64,000 nt of DNA from Methanosarcina barkeri str. Wiesmoor (lineage in GTDB: Archaea > Halobacteriota > Methanosarcinia > Methanosarcinales > Methanosarcinaceae): the NCBI RefSeq assembly GCF_000969985.1, contig NZ_CP009526.1:930001-994000 (forward strand), in the 5' to 3' direction. Each line of letters starts with the position of its first letter. The stretch's first letter is position 1. Below are positions 18,073 through 26,963 of the stretch, in pieces. The notes beneath the pieces were generated by a model. The model saw only the letters and a program-made list of their open reading frames with translations, had not been told where the DNA came from and ran no database searches. Position numbers and translations under genes: made by a program.

Positions 18073-18689
18073 CTGCCTATGTATCTGGATCTCAGAGCAT
18101 TTTCCTGAATTTTCTTTATGCGGAAACCCATATACAGACCTACAAAGAGACCGCTAAGGTGGGCTGTATGGGCTATCATGTCCGATGAGTTAATCATCAG
18201 AAAGTCAAATAGAGCAAAAAGCACCAGGGCATGTTTTAACTTCATCGGGACGAAGTAAACATATACACGAATATCCGGCTCAAGTATTGTAAGGGCTGCA
18301 AAGACTCCATAGATTGCTCCACTTGCGCCAACCATTGGGCCAGGAGATATATTGAAAATTGGCTGAGTTAAAAAGGTATATCCTATTGCCGATAAAATTC
18401 CGGCTGTGAAAAAAATTGCCAGAAGCTGTCTGTTCCCTATCCGTCGCTCAAGTGCAGTCCCGAAAAAGTACAGGACGAGCATGTTGAATAATAGATGGAC
18501 TAAACCGTTGTGTAGAAATATGTATGTAATAAGCGTCCATGGCCTTGTTATAAGATAATTTGGGTCAAAATAAAAAGCGTTAAAATAGGCATCACCTATG
18601 CCCGGAATCATTTCCAGGAAGAATGAAAGTGTGCAAAGGGCAATGATTGCTATTGACGGGCTTGCGAAAATATAGTCTTTACCTGCCAC
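18066..18689 (-). CDS. Rhomboid-family intramembrane serine protease
   Basis: This polytopic membrane protein has six or so hydrophobic segments and cleaves substrates within the membrane. The catalytic Ser lies in GASGAIYG (Ser123 with the start used here). The catalytic His is in HTAHLSG (His177). The supporting HNGLVHLLFN loop contains the conserved His and Asn. I chose the GTG at 18689 because GGAGGT lies 7 bases upstream. The longer TTG version (18740) adds 17 residues without a ribosome-binding site. The downstream 140-aa gene overlaps its stop codon. Confidence 0.88.
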   Translation of the reverse strand: MAGKDYIFASPSIAIIALCTLSFFLEMIPGIGDAYFNAFYFDPNYLITRPWTLITYIFLHNGLVHLLFNMLVLYFFGTALERRIGNRQLLAIFFTAGILSAIGYTFLTQPIFNISPGPMVGASGAIYGVFAALTILEPDIRVYVYFVPMKLKHALVLFALFDFLMINSSDMIAHTAHLSGLFVGLYMGFRIKKIQENALRSRYIGRW

Positions 18690-19783
18690 CCGTTCCACCT
18701 CCAGGGATGTAAGCTGCATTAAGGTCAAACATATTTCCAATTACTCTCCGGTTTATATTCTAATTACTTTCCGGTTTATATTCTATACTCTCCAATTTAT
18801 GTTCCAATATATTCTTCGGTTTAATATCATATAACACTGCCTTAAATTTGAAGCAATTATAAAATTTGAGGCGCTTAGAGTATCATCACCTGTAACCCAG
18901 ATGAAGAATCTCAGCTTAGAATGATATCGGTAATATCGTTTTCATTGACTTGATCATTGATATTTACATCACTTTAAAACTCTTAATTCTAATAACCGTT
19001 TATAAATTAATTGCGTGCTTACTTAAATGCTTTATACGTAAGCCAGTAAATTTTCCGGATACTATAGCTTAGCCGTCCACTTTATTTAAAATTCCGTTTT
19101 TCAGAGGCCTATAACTAAGTAAATTTCCCCTTGTCTAAGCTTTCGATAAAATAAACCGGAGGTTAAAACTCGTGGAAAGAGCAAAATCAATTCTTGAAGA
19201 GTTGTGCTCATTATGTTCAAGAATGAACCTATTCAAGAGTGAACTTATTGGTATTTAAGAGTGAACTTATTGGAGAATGGATTTATGCGATTTTTTAGCT
19301 GAATATATATTATTTTAACTAAAAAATAATCCGATTAATATTCAATTAATAATATTATATTTATGTGTTTCCTGTCAAAATGCAAAAATAGTTTACGGCG
19401 TTTACTGTGTAAAGCCATATGACAATGCTATGTCTATAAATAATTTTCCATTTATTTATTTGAGATATATTTATATAACTCGAAATATTATTTCAATTTT
19501 ATATCTCCTGCAAAGATAAGTTTTGTTTAAGGAGCAGTTCTTTATTTGGTAACAAATATTTACATAATAATTTGTTGTGAACACGAGTAAAAAGCGTAAT
19601 TGTTAATAATTAATAGCACAAAGAAGTAACACATCAGTGTTATAATGGTTTTTACTGAAAAACCCACATCTACAGGCACTAATCTCTTTTTTGTACCTAT
19701 AATTACAATAAACTTGTAAAGTCAACTGATTTTGAACATTCCCACTTTACCCATCTCGAAATGCGTGTTACAAATTAGAAAAT
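18690..19783. other. Long AT-rich region upstream of the cdh promoter
   Basis: About 1.1 kb without a recognised gene. It contains repeated short phrases (TTTCCGGTTTATATTCT near 18740-18785; AAGAGTGAACTTATTGG twice near 19223-19275). One 28-codon ORF with a strong ribosome-binding site lies at 19172-19258. Low complexity and AT-richness match the regulatory upstream regions seen elsewhere in this window. Confidence 0.4.
19172..19258 (+). CDS. Possible 28-aa small protein, or 5' remnant of a lost gene
   Basis: A GTG start is preceded by GGAGGT at 8-base spacing, one of the best ribosome-binding sites in the window. The frame reads MERAKSILEELCSLCSRMN and ends at TAA. Cys-x-x-Cys and a helical N-terminus make it look like real protein. 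Either it is a small protein or leader peptide upstream of the cdh operon, or the start of a gene whose remainder is lost. A 17-bp repeat straddles its end. Confidence 0.3.
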   Translation: MERAKSILEELCSLCSRMNLFKSELIGI

Positions 19784-19792
19784 ATTATATAG
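19784..19792 (+). promoter_or_regulatory. Promoter (TATA box) of the cdh operon
   Basis: ATTATATAG, in the context AGAAAATATTATATAGATTTG, is a good archaeal TATA element. Transcription should begin about 25 bases downstream (near 19815), giving a leader of about 365 nt. That agrees with the roughly 370-nt cdh leader described for Methanosarcina thermophila. Confidence 0.6.
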
Positions 19793-19814
19793 ATTTGGTA
19801 CGTTAAGACATTTA

Positions 19815-20179
19815 ATTAGTGTTTATTATCCATCGGTAGCGACCTCTGCTTAGGATTAAGGTCTCAATCGTTGGCAAAAACGGTTTTTTTGAGACAAAGG
19901 GCGTAAAAATGGCTTTGAAGTGTGAATAAGCCCTAAAAACGACTTTTATATGGAAATATTTCCTCTAAAAACGACTTTAGCTGGAAAAACGCTGGTAAAA
20001 TATTTGTTATTTGAAAAAAAGTGGTGAATAGTGTTTTACCAGATGCGTATTTACTTACACGGTTGTAACTTTAAGCAGACGGCAAGGAGTGTTTGGTAAT
20101 TACAAATATGCCGAAGAATTAAAAATTGCAATCGTCTTGATGAAGTCGACTTTATACAAATTTAGGAGGTAAAGCTCAA
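19815..20179 (+). promoter_or_regulatory. Long 5' leader of the cdh operon with iterated motifs
   Basis: The leader is about 365 nt. A hairpin is formed by GTCTCAA (19861-19867) and TTGAGAC (19889-19895). The motif YAAAAAYGRCTTT recurs at 19875, 19904, 19934 and 19966, spaced 29, 30 and 32 nt apart. A shortened form (GAAAAACGCTGG) sits at 19984. It ends in AGGAGGT, 8 bases before the cdhA ATG. In Methanosarcina the cdh leader is known to affect expression according to growth substrate. The iterated motif is a candidate for the element involved, but this is inferred. Confidence 0.6.
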
Positions 20180-22600
20180 ATGAGCAAACTAACTACCGGG
20201 AGTTTTTCTATAGAAGATCTGGAATCCGTTCAGATCACTATTAACAATATTGTAGGGGCAGCAAAGGAGGCTGCTGAAGAAAAAGCAAAGGAGCTCGTTA
20301 ACGCAGGTCCCACACTTTTTGCAGGACTTGAGTCTTATAGGGATGACTGGAACTTCAAACTGCTTGACCGTTACGAGCCTGTTATCACCCCTATGTGTGA
20401 CCAGTGCTGCTACTGTACCTATGGACCCTGTGATCTCTCAGGGAACAAAAGAGGTGCTTGTGGTATTGACATGCTTGGTCACAATGGGAGAGAATTCTTC
20501 CTCCGCGTGATTACAGGTACTGCCTGCCATGCAGCTCACGGCCGCCACCTGCTCGACCATTTGATAGAAACCTTTGGAGAAGACTTACCCCTCAACCTTG
20601 GGCAGTCCAACGTGCTTACCCCAAACATTACAATCAGTACCGGGCTTAGCCCGAAAACCCTTGGTGAAGTTAAACCGGCAATGGAATATGTTGAAGAACA
20701 ATTAACCCAGTTACTTGCAACAGTTCACGCCGGCCAGGAATCCGCAGAGATTGATTATGACTCCAAAGCCCTCTTCAGTGGTAGCCTTGACCATGTAGGC
20801 ATGGAAATTTCCGATATTGTACAGGTTACAGCCTATGATTTCCCGAGAGCTGACCCAGAGGCTCCCTTAATCGAAATAGGAATGGGAACAATTGACAAGT
20901 CCAAGCCTTTCCTCTGTGTTATTGGACACAATGTCGCCGGCGTCACCTATATGATGGACTACATGGAAGATCACGACCTGACCGACAAGATGGAGATCGC
21001 TGGGCTCTGCTGTACTGCAATAGACCTTACAAGGTACAAGGAAGCCGATAGAAGACCCCCATATGCAAAGGTCATCGGTTCAATGTCCAAGGAGTTAAAG
21101 GTAATCCGTTCTGGAATGCCAGATGTCATTGTTGTAGACGAACAATGTGTTCGTGGTGATATTGTACCTGAAGCTCAGAAACTCATGATTCCGGTAATTG
21201 CATCAAATCCCAAGATCATGTACGGGCTTCCGAACAGAACAGATGCCGACGTTGATGAGACCATTGAAGAACTTAGATCCGGAAAGATTCCAGGCTGTGT
21301 AATGCTTGACTATGACAAGCTTGGAGAAATCTGCATCAGGCTCACGATGGAAATGGCTCCGATCCGCGATGCTTCCGGTATCACTGCAATTCCAACAGAT
21401 GAAGAATTCACAAACTGGGTTATGAAATGTGCAGATTGTGGAGCCTGCATGATTGCGTGCCCAGAAGAACTGGATATCCCCGAAGCTATGGGATTTGCAA
21501 AGGAAGGAGATTACTCATATTTAGATATATTACACGACCAGTGTATCGGTTGTCGCCGCTGCGAACAGGTCTGTAAGAAGGAAATACCAATTCTCAACAT
21601 AATCGAAAAGGCAGCCCAGAAACAGATTTCTGAAGAGAAAGGCTTGATGAGAGCTGGCAGAGGCCAGGTGTCTGACGCTGAAATCCGTGCAGAAGGTCTT
21701 AACCTGGTTATGGGTACCACACCGGGTATTATTGCAATTATCGGATGCCCGAACTATCCAGAAGGTACCAAGGACGTTTACTACATCGCAGAGGAGTTCC
21801 TGAAAAGAAACTTTATCGTAGTGACGACAGGCTGCGGAGCAATGGACATTGGTATGTTCAAGGATGAGGATGGTAAGACTCTCTATGAGAGGTTCCCAGG
21901 AGGATTTGAGTGTGGGGGACTTGCCAACATCGGATCTTGTGTCTCTAACGCTCACATCACCGGTGCAGCCGAGAAGGTCGCAGCTATTTTTGCCCAGAGA
22001 ACTCTTGAAGGCAACCTCGCCGAAATTGGAGACTACGTCCTGAATCGTGTAGGTGCCTGCGGACTCGCCTGGGGTGCATTCTCTCAGAAGGCGTCTTCAA
22101 TCGGTACCGGATGTAATATTCTTGGTATCCCTGCAGTACTCGGTCCTCATTCCTCTAAATATAGGAGAGCTCTTATTGCCAAGAACTATGAAGAGGACAA
22201 GTGGAAAGTTTACGATGCAAGGAATGGACAAGAAATGGCGATTCCTCCAGCACCAGAATTCCTCCTGACTACAGCAGAAACCTGGCAGGAAGCAATTCCG
22301 ATGATGGCAAAGGCATGCATCCGTCCATCAGATAACAATATGGGCAGATCCATAAAGCTGACCCACTGGATGGAACTCCACAAAAAGTACCTCGGATCGA
22401 AACCAGAAGACTGGTGGAAGTTCGTCAGGAATGAAGCTGACCTCCCACTGGCTACCCGTGAGGCGCTCCTCAAGGAGCTTGAAAAAGAACATGGCTGGGA
22501 AATTGACTGGAAGAGGAAGAAAGTCATCTCCGGTCCAAAGATCAAGTTCGATGTCTCGGCACAGCCTACTAACCTCAAGAGACTTTGCAAGGAGGCCTGA
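20180..22600 (+). CDS. cdhA: CODH/ACS alpha subunit (carbon monoxide dehydrogenase)
   Basis: This is the nickel-iron CO dehydrogenase subunit of the acetyl-CoA decarbonylase/synthase complex. It oxidises CO to CO2 (or the reverse) during acetate cleavage and carbon fixation. The 806-aa length is that of archaeal CdhA. N-terminal cysteines in [12 protein letters not shown] (73-84) and Cys94 bind the B and D clusters. Two archaeal-specific ferredoxin-type 4Fe-4S motifs follow ([12 protein letters not shown] near 415 and [11 protein letters not shown] near 455). C-cluster ligand segments lie in the second half (such as TTGCGAMD and [11 protein letters not shown]). It is the first gene of cdhABC-cooC-cdhDE, with cdhB 5 bp downstream. 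Confidence 0.97.
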   Translation: MSKLTTGSFSIEDLESVQITINNIVGAAKEAAEEKAKELVNAGPTLFAGLESYRDDWNFKLLDRYEPVITPMCDQCCYCTYGPCDLSGNKRGACGIDMLGHNGREFFLRVITGTACHAAHGRHLLDHLIETFGEDLPLNLGQSNVLTPNITISTGLSPKTLGEVKPAMEYVEEQLTQLLATVHAGQESAEIDYDSKALFSGSLDHVGMEISDIVQVTAYDFPRADPEAPLIEIGMGTIDKSKPFLCVIGHNVAGVTYMMDYMEDHDLTDKMEIAGLCCTAIDLTRYKEADRRPPYAKVIGSMSKELKVIRSGMPDVIVVDEQCVRGDIVPEAQKLMIPVIASNPKIMYGLPNRTDADVDETIEELRSGKIPGCVMLDYDKLGEICIRLTMEMAPIRDASGITAIPTDEEFTNWVMKCADCGACMIACPEELDIPEAMGFAKEGDYSYLDILHDQCIGCRRCEQVCKKEIPILNIIEKAAQKQISEEKGLMRAGRGQVSDAEIRAEGLNLVMGTTPGIIAIIGCPNYPEGTKDVYYIAEEFLKRNFIVVTTGCGAMDIGMFKDEDGKTLYERFPGGFECGGLANIGSCVSNAHITGAAEKVAAIFAQRTLEGNLAEIGDYVLNRVGACGLAWGAFSQKASSIGTGCNILGIPAVLGPHSSKYRRALIAKNYEEDKWKVYDARNGQEMAIPPAPEFLLTTAETWQEAIPMMAKACIRPSDNNMGRSIKLTHWMELHKKYLGSKPEDWWKFVRNEADLPLATREALLKELEKEHGWEIDWKRKKVISGPKIKFDVSAQPTNLKRLCKEA

Positions 22601-22605
22601 GTTAA

Positions 22606-23118
22606 ATGGTTGATACTACCAAGAACACAAAGCTCTTTACCAGCTATGGAGTGAGTACCTCAAGAACTGTATCTCCTGAAATGGCTGCAAAGCTTATCTC
22701 AAAAGCAAAGAGGCCGCTCCTTATGGTAGGAACCCTGACTCTTGAGCCAGAGATCCTTGACCGTGTAGTAAAAATTTCAAAGGCTGCAAATATCCCTATT
22801 GCTGCAACCGGGAGTTCTATGGCAAGTCTTGTTGATAAAGATGTAGATGCAAAGTATATCAACGCACATATGCTCGGCTTCTACCTGACCGATCCGAAGT
22901 GGCCCGGTCTTGACGGAAACGGAAACTACGACATGGTCATAGCCATAGGGTTCAAGAAGTACTACATCAACCAGGTACTGTCCGCAGCAAAGAACTTCAG
23001 TAACTTGAAAACAATTGCGATTGAACGAGGTTACATCCAGAACGCAACAATGTCCTTCGGGAACCTGAGTAAGGCAGATTATTATGCTGCTCTGGATGAA
23101 CTTATTAACGCATTATAA
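22606..23118 (+). CDS. cdhB: CODH/ACS epsilon subunit
   Basis: The 170-aa epsilon subunit binds tightly to CdhA, forming the alpha2-epsilon2 CODH component. Family work suggests a role in FAD binding or electron transfer. The Rossmann-like core is visible as KAKRPLLMVGTLTLEPEILD and ANIPIAATGSSMASLVD. The segment YDMVIAIGFKKYYINQVLS follows. It begins 5 bp after the cdhA stop, and its ribosome-binding site (GGAGG) lies within the end of cdhA, implying translational coupling. The next gene, cdhC, starts 24 bp later. Confidence 0.95.
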   Translation: MVDTTKNTKLFTSYGVSTSRTVSPEMAAKLISKAKRPLLMVGTLTLEPEILDRVVKISKAANIPIAATGSSMASLVDKDVDAKYINAHMLGFYLTDPKWPGLDGNGNYDMVIAIGFKKYYINQVLSAAKNFSNLKTIAIERGYIQNATMSFGNLSKADYYAALDELINAL

Positions 23119-23142
23119 CTTTGATTTAGGAGGCAAAATATA

Positions 23143-24558
23143 ATGGCAGAATTCCCATTTGAGATTTCCCCAATGTTTGAGGGAGAAAGAGTACGAAAGG
23201 ATGGAATGTTTGTTGAACTCGGTGGTCCAAAGTCCATGGGTCTGGAACTTGTCCGTGCAAAAGATCTTGACGAGATCGAAGATGACAAGGTTACAATTGT
23301 TGGTCCTGATCTCAAAGAAATGGAAGAGGGTAAAACCTACCCCTGGGCAATGATTTTCAACATCGGTGGAGAACTTGTTGAAGCTGACCTTGAGTCTGTC
23401 GTTGAAAGGCGTGTCCACGACTTCGTTAACTACTGCCAGGGCATTATGCACCTGAACCAGAGGTACGATGTCTGGATGAGAGTTTCCAAGGATACAGCTG
23501 CAAAAATGGATTCCTTTGATTCCTTCGGCAAAGCTGTCATGATGCTTTTCAAGACCGAGCTTCCCTTTATTGAGAAGATGCAGGTTACCTTCTACACCGA
23601 CGAGGCTGAAGTCGAAAAACAACTGGAAGAAGCAAAGGAAATCTTCAAGATAAGAGACGCCAGGACAAAGGACCTCCACGATGAGGATGTCGATGTCTTC
23701 TATGGATGTACTCTCTGTCAGGCTTTTGCTCCCACCAACGTCTGTGTTGTTTCTCCAGACAGAATCTCCCTCTGCGGTGCAATCAACTGGTTCGACGGCC
23801 GCGCAGCCGCAAAAGTAGACCCAGAAGGTCCGCAGTTCGCAATTGAAAAGGGTGAACTTATCAATGCCGATACCGGTGAATACTCCGGTGTCAATGAGAT
23901 TGCCAAGAAACTTTCCAGTGGTGAATATGACAAGATCAACCTCCACTCCTTCTTCGAATACCCGCACACTTCTTGTGGCTGCTTTGAAGTAGTCGGATTC
24001 TATATCCCTGAGGTTGACGGTATCGGCTGGGTTAACAGAGAATACCAGGGAATGGCACCCAATGGTCTTGGCTTCTCAACAATGGCTGGTCAGACAGGTG
24101 GCGGAAAGCAGGTCGTAGGTTTCCTCGGTATTGGTGTCAACTACTTCTATTCTCCAAAGTTTATCCAGTCTGACGGTGGCTGGAACAGAGTTGTCTGGCT
24201 CCCTGCTATGCTCAAGGAGAAGATTGCCGAAACCATTCCTGAAGACATTAAAGACAAGATCGCAACTGAGAACGATGCAACTGATATCGAGTCTCTGAAG
24301 GCTTTCCTGCAGGAGAAGAACCACCCGGTCGTTGCTAACTGGGCATCTGAGGAAGAAGAGGAAGAAGAAGAGGAAGAGGAAGAAGAGGAAGCAGCTGTTT
24401 CAGCAGCTCCAATGATGATGCCATCTGCCGGCTTCCAGATGCCTGCAATGGCTTCCATGCCAATGATGCCTGCTGGTAAAGCTGGTGGAATAAAGATCAC
24501 CTTCAAGAATGCAAAGATCTCCATTGACAAAATGATCGTCAGCGAGAAGAAGGAATAA
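23143..24558 (+). CDS. cdhC: CODH/ACS beta subunit (acetyl-CoA synthase)
   Basis: This subunit carries the A-cluster (Ni-Ni-4Fe4S), where the acetyl C-C and C-S bonds are made or broken. The 471-aa archaeal form lacks the N-terminal CODH-binding domain of bacterial AcsB. Cluster ligands are visible in FYGCTLCQAFAP, DRISLCGAINW and HTSCGCFEV. A run of 14 glutamates (about residues 404-417) is followed by an Ala/Met/Pro-rich linker (MMMPSAGFQMPAMASM). A short C-terminal piece, GGIKITFKNAKISIDKMI, completes it. The acidic tail separates the catalytic core from this last segment, probably as a flexible tether. AGGAGG precedes the ATG. The protein acts in the same complex as the neighbouring gene products. 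Confidence 0.97.
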   Translation: MAEFPFEISPMFEGERVRKDGMFVELGGPKSMGLELVRAKDLDEIEDDKVTIVGPDLKEMEEGKTYPWAMIFNIGGELVEADLESVVERRVHDFVNYCQGIMHLNQRYDVWMRVSKDTAAKMDSFDSFGKAVMMLFKTELPFIEKMQVTFYTDEAEVEKQLEEAKEIFKIRDARTKDLHDEDVDVFYGCTLCQAFAPTNVCVVSPDRISLCGAINWFDGRAAAKVDPEGPQFAIEKGELINADTGEYSGVNEIAKKLSSGEYDKINLHSFFEYPHTSCGCFEVVGFYIPEVDGIGWVNREYQGMAPNGLGFSTMAGQTGGGKQVVGFLGIGVNYFYSPKFIQSDGGWNRVVWLPAMLKEKIAETIPEDIKDKIATENDATDIESLKAFLQEKNHPVVANWASEEEEEEEEEEEEEEAAVSAAPMMMPSAGFQMPAMASMPMMPAGKAGGIKITFKNAKISIDKMIVSEKKE

Positions 24559-24567
24559 ATGTAGTTG

Positions 24568-24587
24568 GGCGACGATAGGTAATCGCC
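24568..24587 (+). other. Small hairpin between cdhC and cooC
   Basis: GGCGA (24568-24572) pairs with TCGCC (24583-24587) in the 60-nt gap between the two genes. There is no T-run, so it is more likely an mRNA-processing or stability element than a terminator. This is a weak call from base pairing alone. Confidence 0.3.
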
Positions 24588-24618
24588 TAATACGAAAAAC
24601 AATCCAACGGGGTATTCT

Positions 24619-25380
24619 GTGACACAAGTAATTGCAATAACGGGAAAAGGTGGGACTGGTAAAACAGCGGTAGCGGCTCTTTTGATCCGCTCCCTTTCCA
24701 AGAAAGGAAAGTTTCTACTGGCAGTTGATGCAGATGCAGACACTAACCTTCCTGAAACTCTTGGCTGTGAGAATGTAAAAACAATCGGAGATGCAAAGGA
24801 GTATTTACAGGCTGAGATAACCAAGCCAAAGCCTGACCATCCCGACATGAATAAAGAGGCGGTGCTTAAAAGCAAGATTTATGAGATCATCGAAGAAATG
24901 CCTGGTTATGACCTCCTGGTTATGGGCCGGCCCGAAGGGTCAGGTTGTTACTGTTATGTAAACAACCTTCTTCGGGGCATCATGGATAAACTGATCATTA
25001 ATTATGATGTGGTTGTCATTGATGCAGAAGCTGGTCTTGAGCATTTCAGCCGGAAGATTATCCGAGACATAGATGACCTAATTGTCGTAACAGACGCTTC
25101 TCGAAGGGGATTCCGGACTGCAGAGAGAATTCATGAACTTGTGGATGAACTCGACTCAAACATTGGTAGAATTCACGTTATTGCAAACAAGGTTACAGAT
25201 GCTAACCGCGAAAAGCTTGTCAAACTGGCAGAGGATCTTAAACTTAATATGATAGGTATGATCCCACTCGACCCAAAAATTGAGGAAATGGATATAAAAG
25301 GCATACCTCTCTTTCAAATCTCGGATGACTCGGTTGCTGCAGTAGAAATCGAAAATATCGTAAAAAAACTGGGATTCTAA
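24619..25380 (+). CDS. cooC: CooC-type nickel-insertion ATPase for CODH/ACS
   Basis: The 253-aa MinD/CooC-family ATPase is needed to mature the nickel clusters of CODH/ACS. The deviant Walker A loop is GKGGTGKT (residues 8-15). The CooC metal-binding pair Cys-x-Cys is at 110-112 ([10 protein letters not shown]). Walker B-like [15 protein letters not shown] and the base-binding VIANKVTD are in place. It starts at GTG after a GGGG site. Its position between cdhC and cdhD, as in other Methanosarcina cdh operons, supports a dedicated role in this complex. The stop codon lies inside a terminator-like hairpin. Confidence 0.92.
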   Translation: MTQVIAITGKGGTGKTAVAALLIRSLSKKGKFLLAVDADADTNLPETLGCENVKTIGDAKEYLQAEITKPKPDHPDMNKEAVLKSKIYEIIEEMPGYDLLVMGRPEGSGCYCYVNNLLRGIMDKLIINYDVVVIDAEAGLEHFSRKIIRDIDDLIVVTDASRRGFRTAERIHELVDELDSNIGRIHVIANKVTDANREKLVKLAEDLKLNMIGMIPLDPKIEEMDIKGIPLFQISDDSVAAVEIENIVKKLGF

Positions 25381-25393
25381 TCCCGGTTTTTTT
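25369..25393 (+). terminator. Intra-operon terminator-like hairpin over the cooC stop
   Basis: CTGGGATT (25369-25376) pairs with AATCCCGG (25379-25386), allowing one T-G pair, and is followed by seven T. It spans the cooC stop codon in the middle of the cdh operon. It could make transcription of cdhDE partly independent of the upstream genes. Confidence 0.55.
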
Positions 25394-25441
25394 AGAGCTA
25401 TGTATTGTAGAAAACCGTGCAGGAAATAAGATACAGATACC

Positions 25442-25537
25442 TTTAAAATGCAGGTCCCCTGCCCGTTTTAAAAATTTGAAACAATATTTAAAATCATATA
25501 AAGTAATGGAGCAGAGTTTACTTCTGCCCCAATTTTT
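25442..25537 (+). other. Two further hairpins in the cooC-cdhD gap
   Basis: The first hairpin (25442-25472) has outer TTTAAAA/TTTTAAA and inner GCAGG/CCTGC arms with a 3-nt loop. The second (25508-25530) pairs GGAGCAGA with TCTGCCCC with one mismatch and is followed by five T. Together with the hairpin at the cooC stop they make the 257-nt gap strongly structured. Confidence 0.5.
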
Positions 25538-25585
25538 CTTTCCATATAGGGAAGAATCTGGAAGTAAAATCTGTATTATTTCTTA

Positions 25586-25593
25586 TTTATATA
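25586..25593 (+). promoter_or_regulatory. Internal promoter candidate for cdhDE
   Basis: TTTATATA is a perfect TATA-type element. A start about 25 bases downstream (near 25618) would give a leader of about 20 nt ending at the cdhD ribosome-binding site (GGTGAGG). It follows two terminator-like hairpins, which strengthens the case for separate transcription of cdhD and cdhE. Confidence 0.5.
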
Positions 25594-25637
25594 GTCACTC
25601 ATCAAAACGGAATATTTACGGAAAAGGTGAGGTTTAC

Positions 25638-26960
25638 ATGGCAAAGAAAGTTAAGTTATCAGATATGACAGACATGTTCAAGGACATGGAGATATTAGCC
25701 CTTGAAGGTGTAACCATTGAAGGGGACATTGAGCTTGATCTTAGTGGACTCGGAGGTGGCTTTGACCCGATGCTTGCTGCTCTCCTTGGGCAGGAGAATG
25801 CAGTACTTGCACAGCACTTCGCAAGACTTGCTAGCATGTTTGGTGTCCCTGTAGGTTTTGGTGCCGCTGGTGCTCCTGCCGCTGCTCCTGAAATTTCTCC
25901 TGCTCTTGCAGCCCCGAAACTTAAGGATCTCATTCCTGCCAAATTCGATGTTGCAAACATTTCAGAATGGGCAAGCCAGATTCAGGAAGTCCCAATAGGC
26001 AACACCTCTGCCGACGGCGGCAGCCGTGGCAAGAGGGTCATGCTCGGTGGCGAGAAAGCTCTTCCTTTCTTCCCTGACGCCCCAATGCCCAACAGGAACC
26101 AGGTTACCATTGATGTATTCGATATGAGAATTGGTCTTGCAAAAGCTGTCAAGGTGAACTATGATGAAGTAATGGACAGCCCTGGAGAATGGGCAAAGAA
26201 GAATGTTGAGAAGTTCAACGCCGACATGATTACAATCCACCTGATCTCAACAGACCCACTGATTAAGGATACACCTGCAAAGGAAGCAGCCAAGACTGTA
26301 GAAGAAGTACTGCAGGCTGTTGATGTTCCAATCGCAATCGGCGGTTCAGGTAACCCACAGAAAGACCCCGAGGTTCTTGCAAAAGCTGCCGAAGTTGCCG
26401 AAGGCGAGCGCTGCCTCATTGCATCTGCCAGCCTGAACCTCGACTATGCCAAGATTGCGGAAGCTGCATTAAAGTATGACCACGATGTTCTGTCCTGGAC
26501 CCAGCTTGATATGAACTCACAGAAAGAACTTAACAGGAAGCTCATGAAGCAGTGCAACGTTCCAAGAGACAGGATCATCATGGACCCAACCACTGCCGCC
26601 CTCGGTTATGGTCTCGACTATGCCTACACCAACATGGAGCGTATCCGCCTTGCCGCCCTTATGGGTGACGATGAACTGACTTTCCCAATGTCTTCTGGTA
26701 CCACTAACGCCTGGGGTGCCCGTGAGTCCTGGATGGTTAGCTCCCCACTGAAGGAAGATTCTGACTGGGGTCCCAGAGAGTACAGAGGTCCTATCTGGGA
26801 AATCATTACAGGTCTGTCCCTTGCCATTGCAGGAAACGACCTCTTCATGATGATGCACCCAACATCAGTTGCTGTCCTGAAGCAGATTACCCAGACATTA
26901 TTTGGTTCAATGGAGGCAGAGCCTGTTGACATTGCTAACTGGATCGGAGCGGAGGTGTAA
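25638..26960 (+). CDS. cdhD: CODH/ACS delta subunit (corrinoid iron-sulfur protein, small)
   Basis: CdhD (440 aa) pairs with CdhE to form the corrinoid iron-sulfur methyl carrier between tetrahydrosarcinapterin and CdhC. The start is the ATG at 25638 ([14 protein letters not shown]), with GGTGAGG 7 bases upstream. An earlier in-frame start at 25476 has no support and crosses the structured gap. An N-terminal domain ends in an Ala/Pro linker ([18 protein letters not shown]). It is followed by the TIM-barrel domain shared with corrinoid methyltransferases ([35 protein letters not shown]). It lies 3 bp before cdhE, so translation is coupled. Confidence 0.95.
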   Translation: MAKKVKLSDMTDMFKDMEILALEGVTIEGDIELDLSGLGGGFDPMLAALLGQENAVLAQHFARLASMFGVPVGFGAAGAPAAAPEISPALAAPKLKDLIPAKFDVANISEWASQIQEVPIGNTSADGGSRGKRVMLGGEKALPFFPDAPMPNRNQVTIDVFDMRIGLAKAVKVNYDEVMDSPGEWAKKNVEKFNADMITIHLISTDPLIKDTPAKEAAKTVEEVLQAVDVPIAIGGSGNPQKDPEVLAKAAEVAEGERCLIASASLNLDYAKIAEAALKYDHDVLSWTQLDMNSQKELNRKLMKQCNVPRDRIIMDPTTAALGYGLDYAYTNMERIRLAALMGDDELTFPMSSGTTNAWGARESWMVSSPLKEDSDWGPREYRGPIWEIITGLSLAIAGNDLFMMMHPTSVAVLKQITQTLFGSMEAEPVDIANWIGAEV

Positions 26961-26963
26961 AAC

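Noticed and set aside
23113-23967. 284-codon minus-strand ORF inside cdhC
   Set aside because: It is the antisense shadow of a strongly conserved gene; codon bias of cdhC opens the opposite frame.
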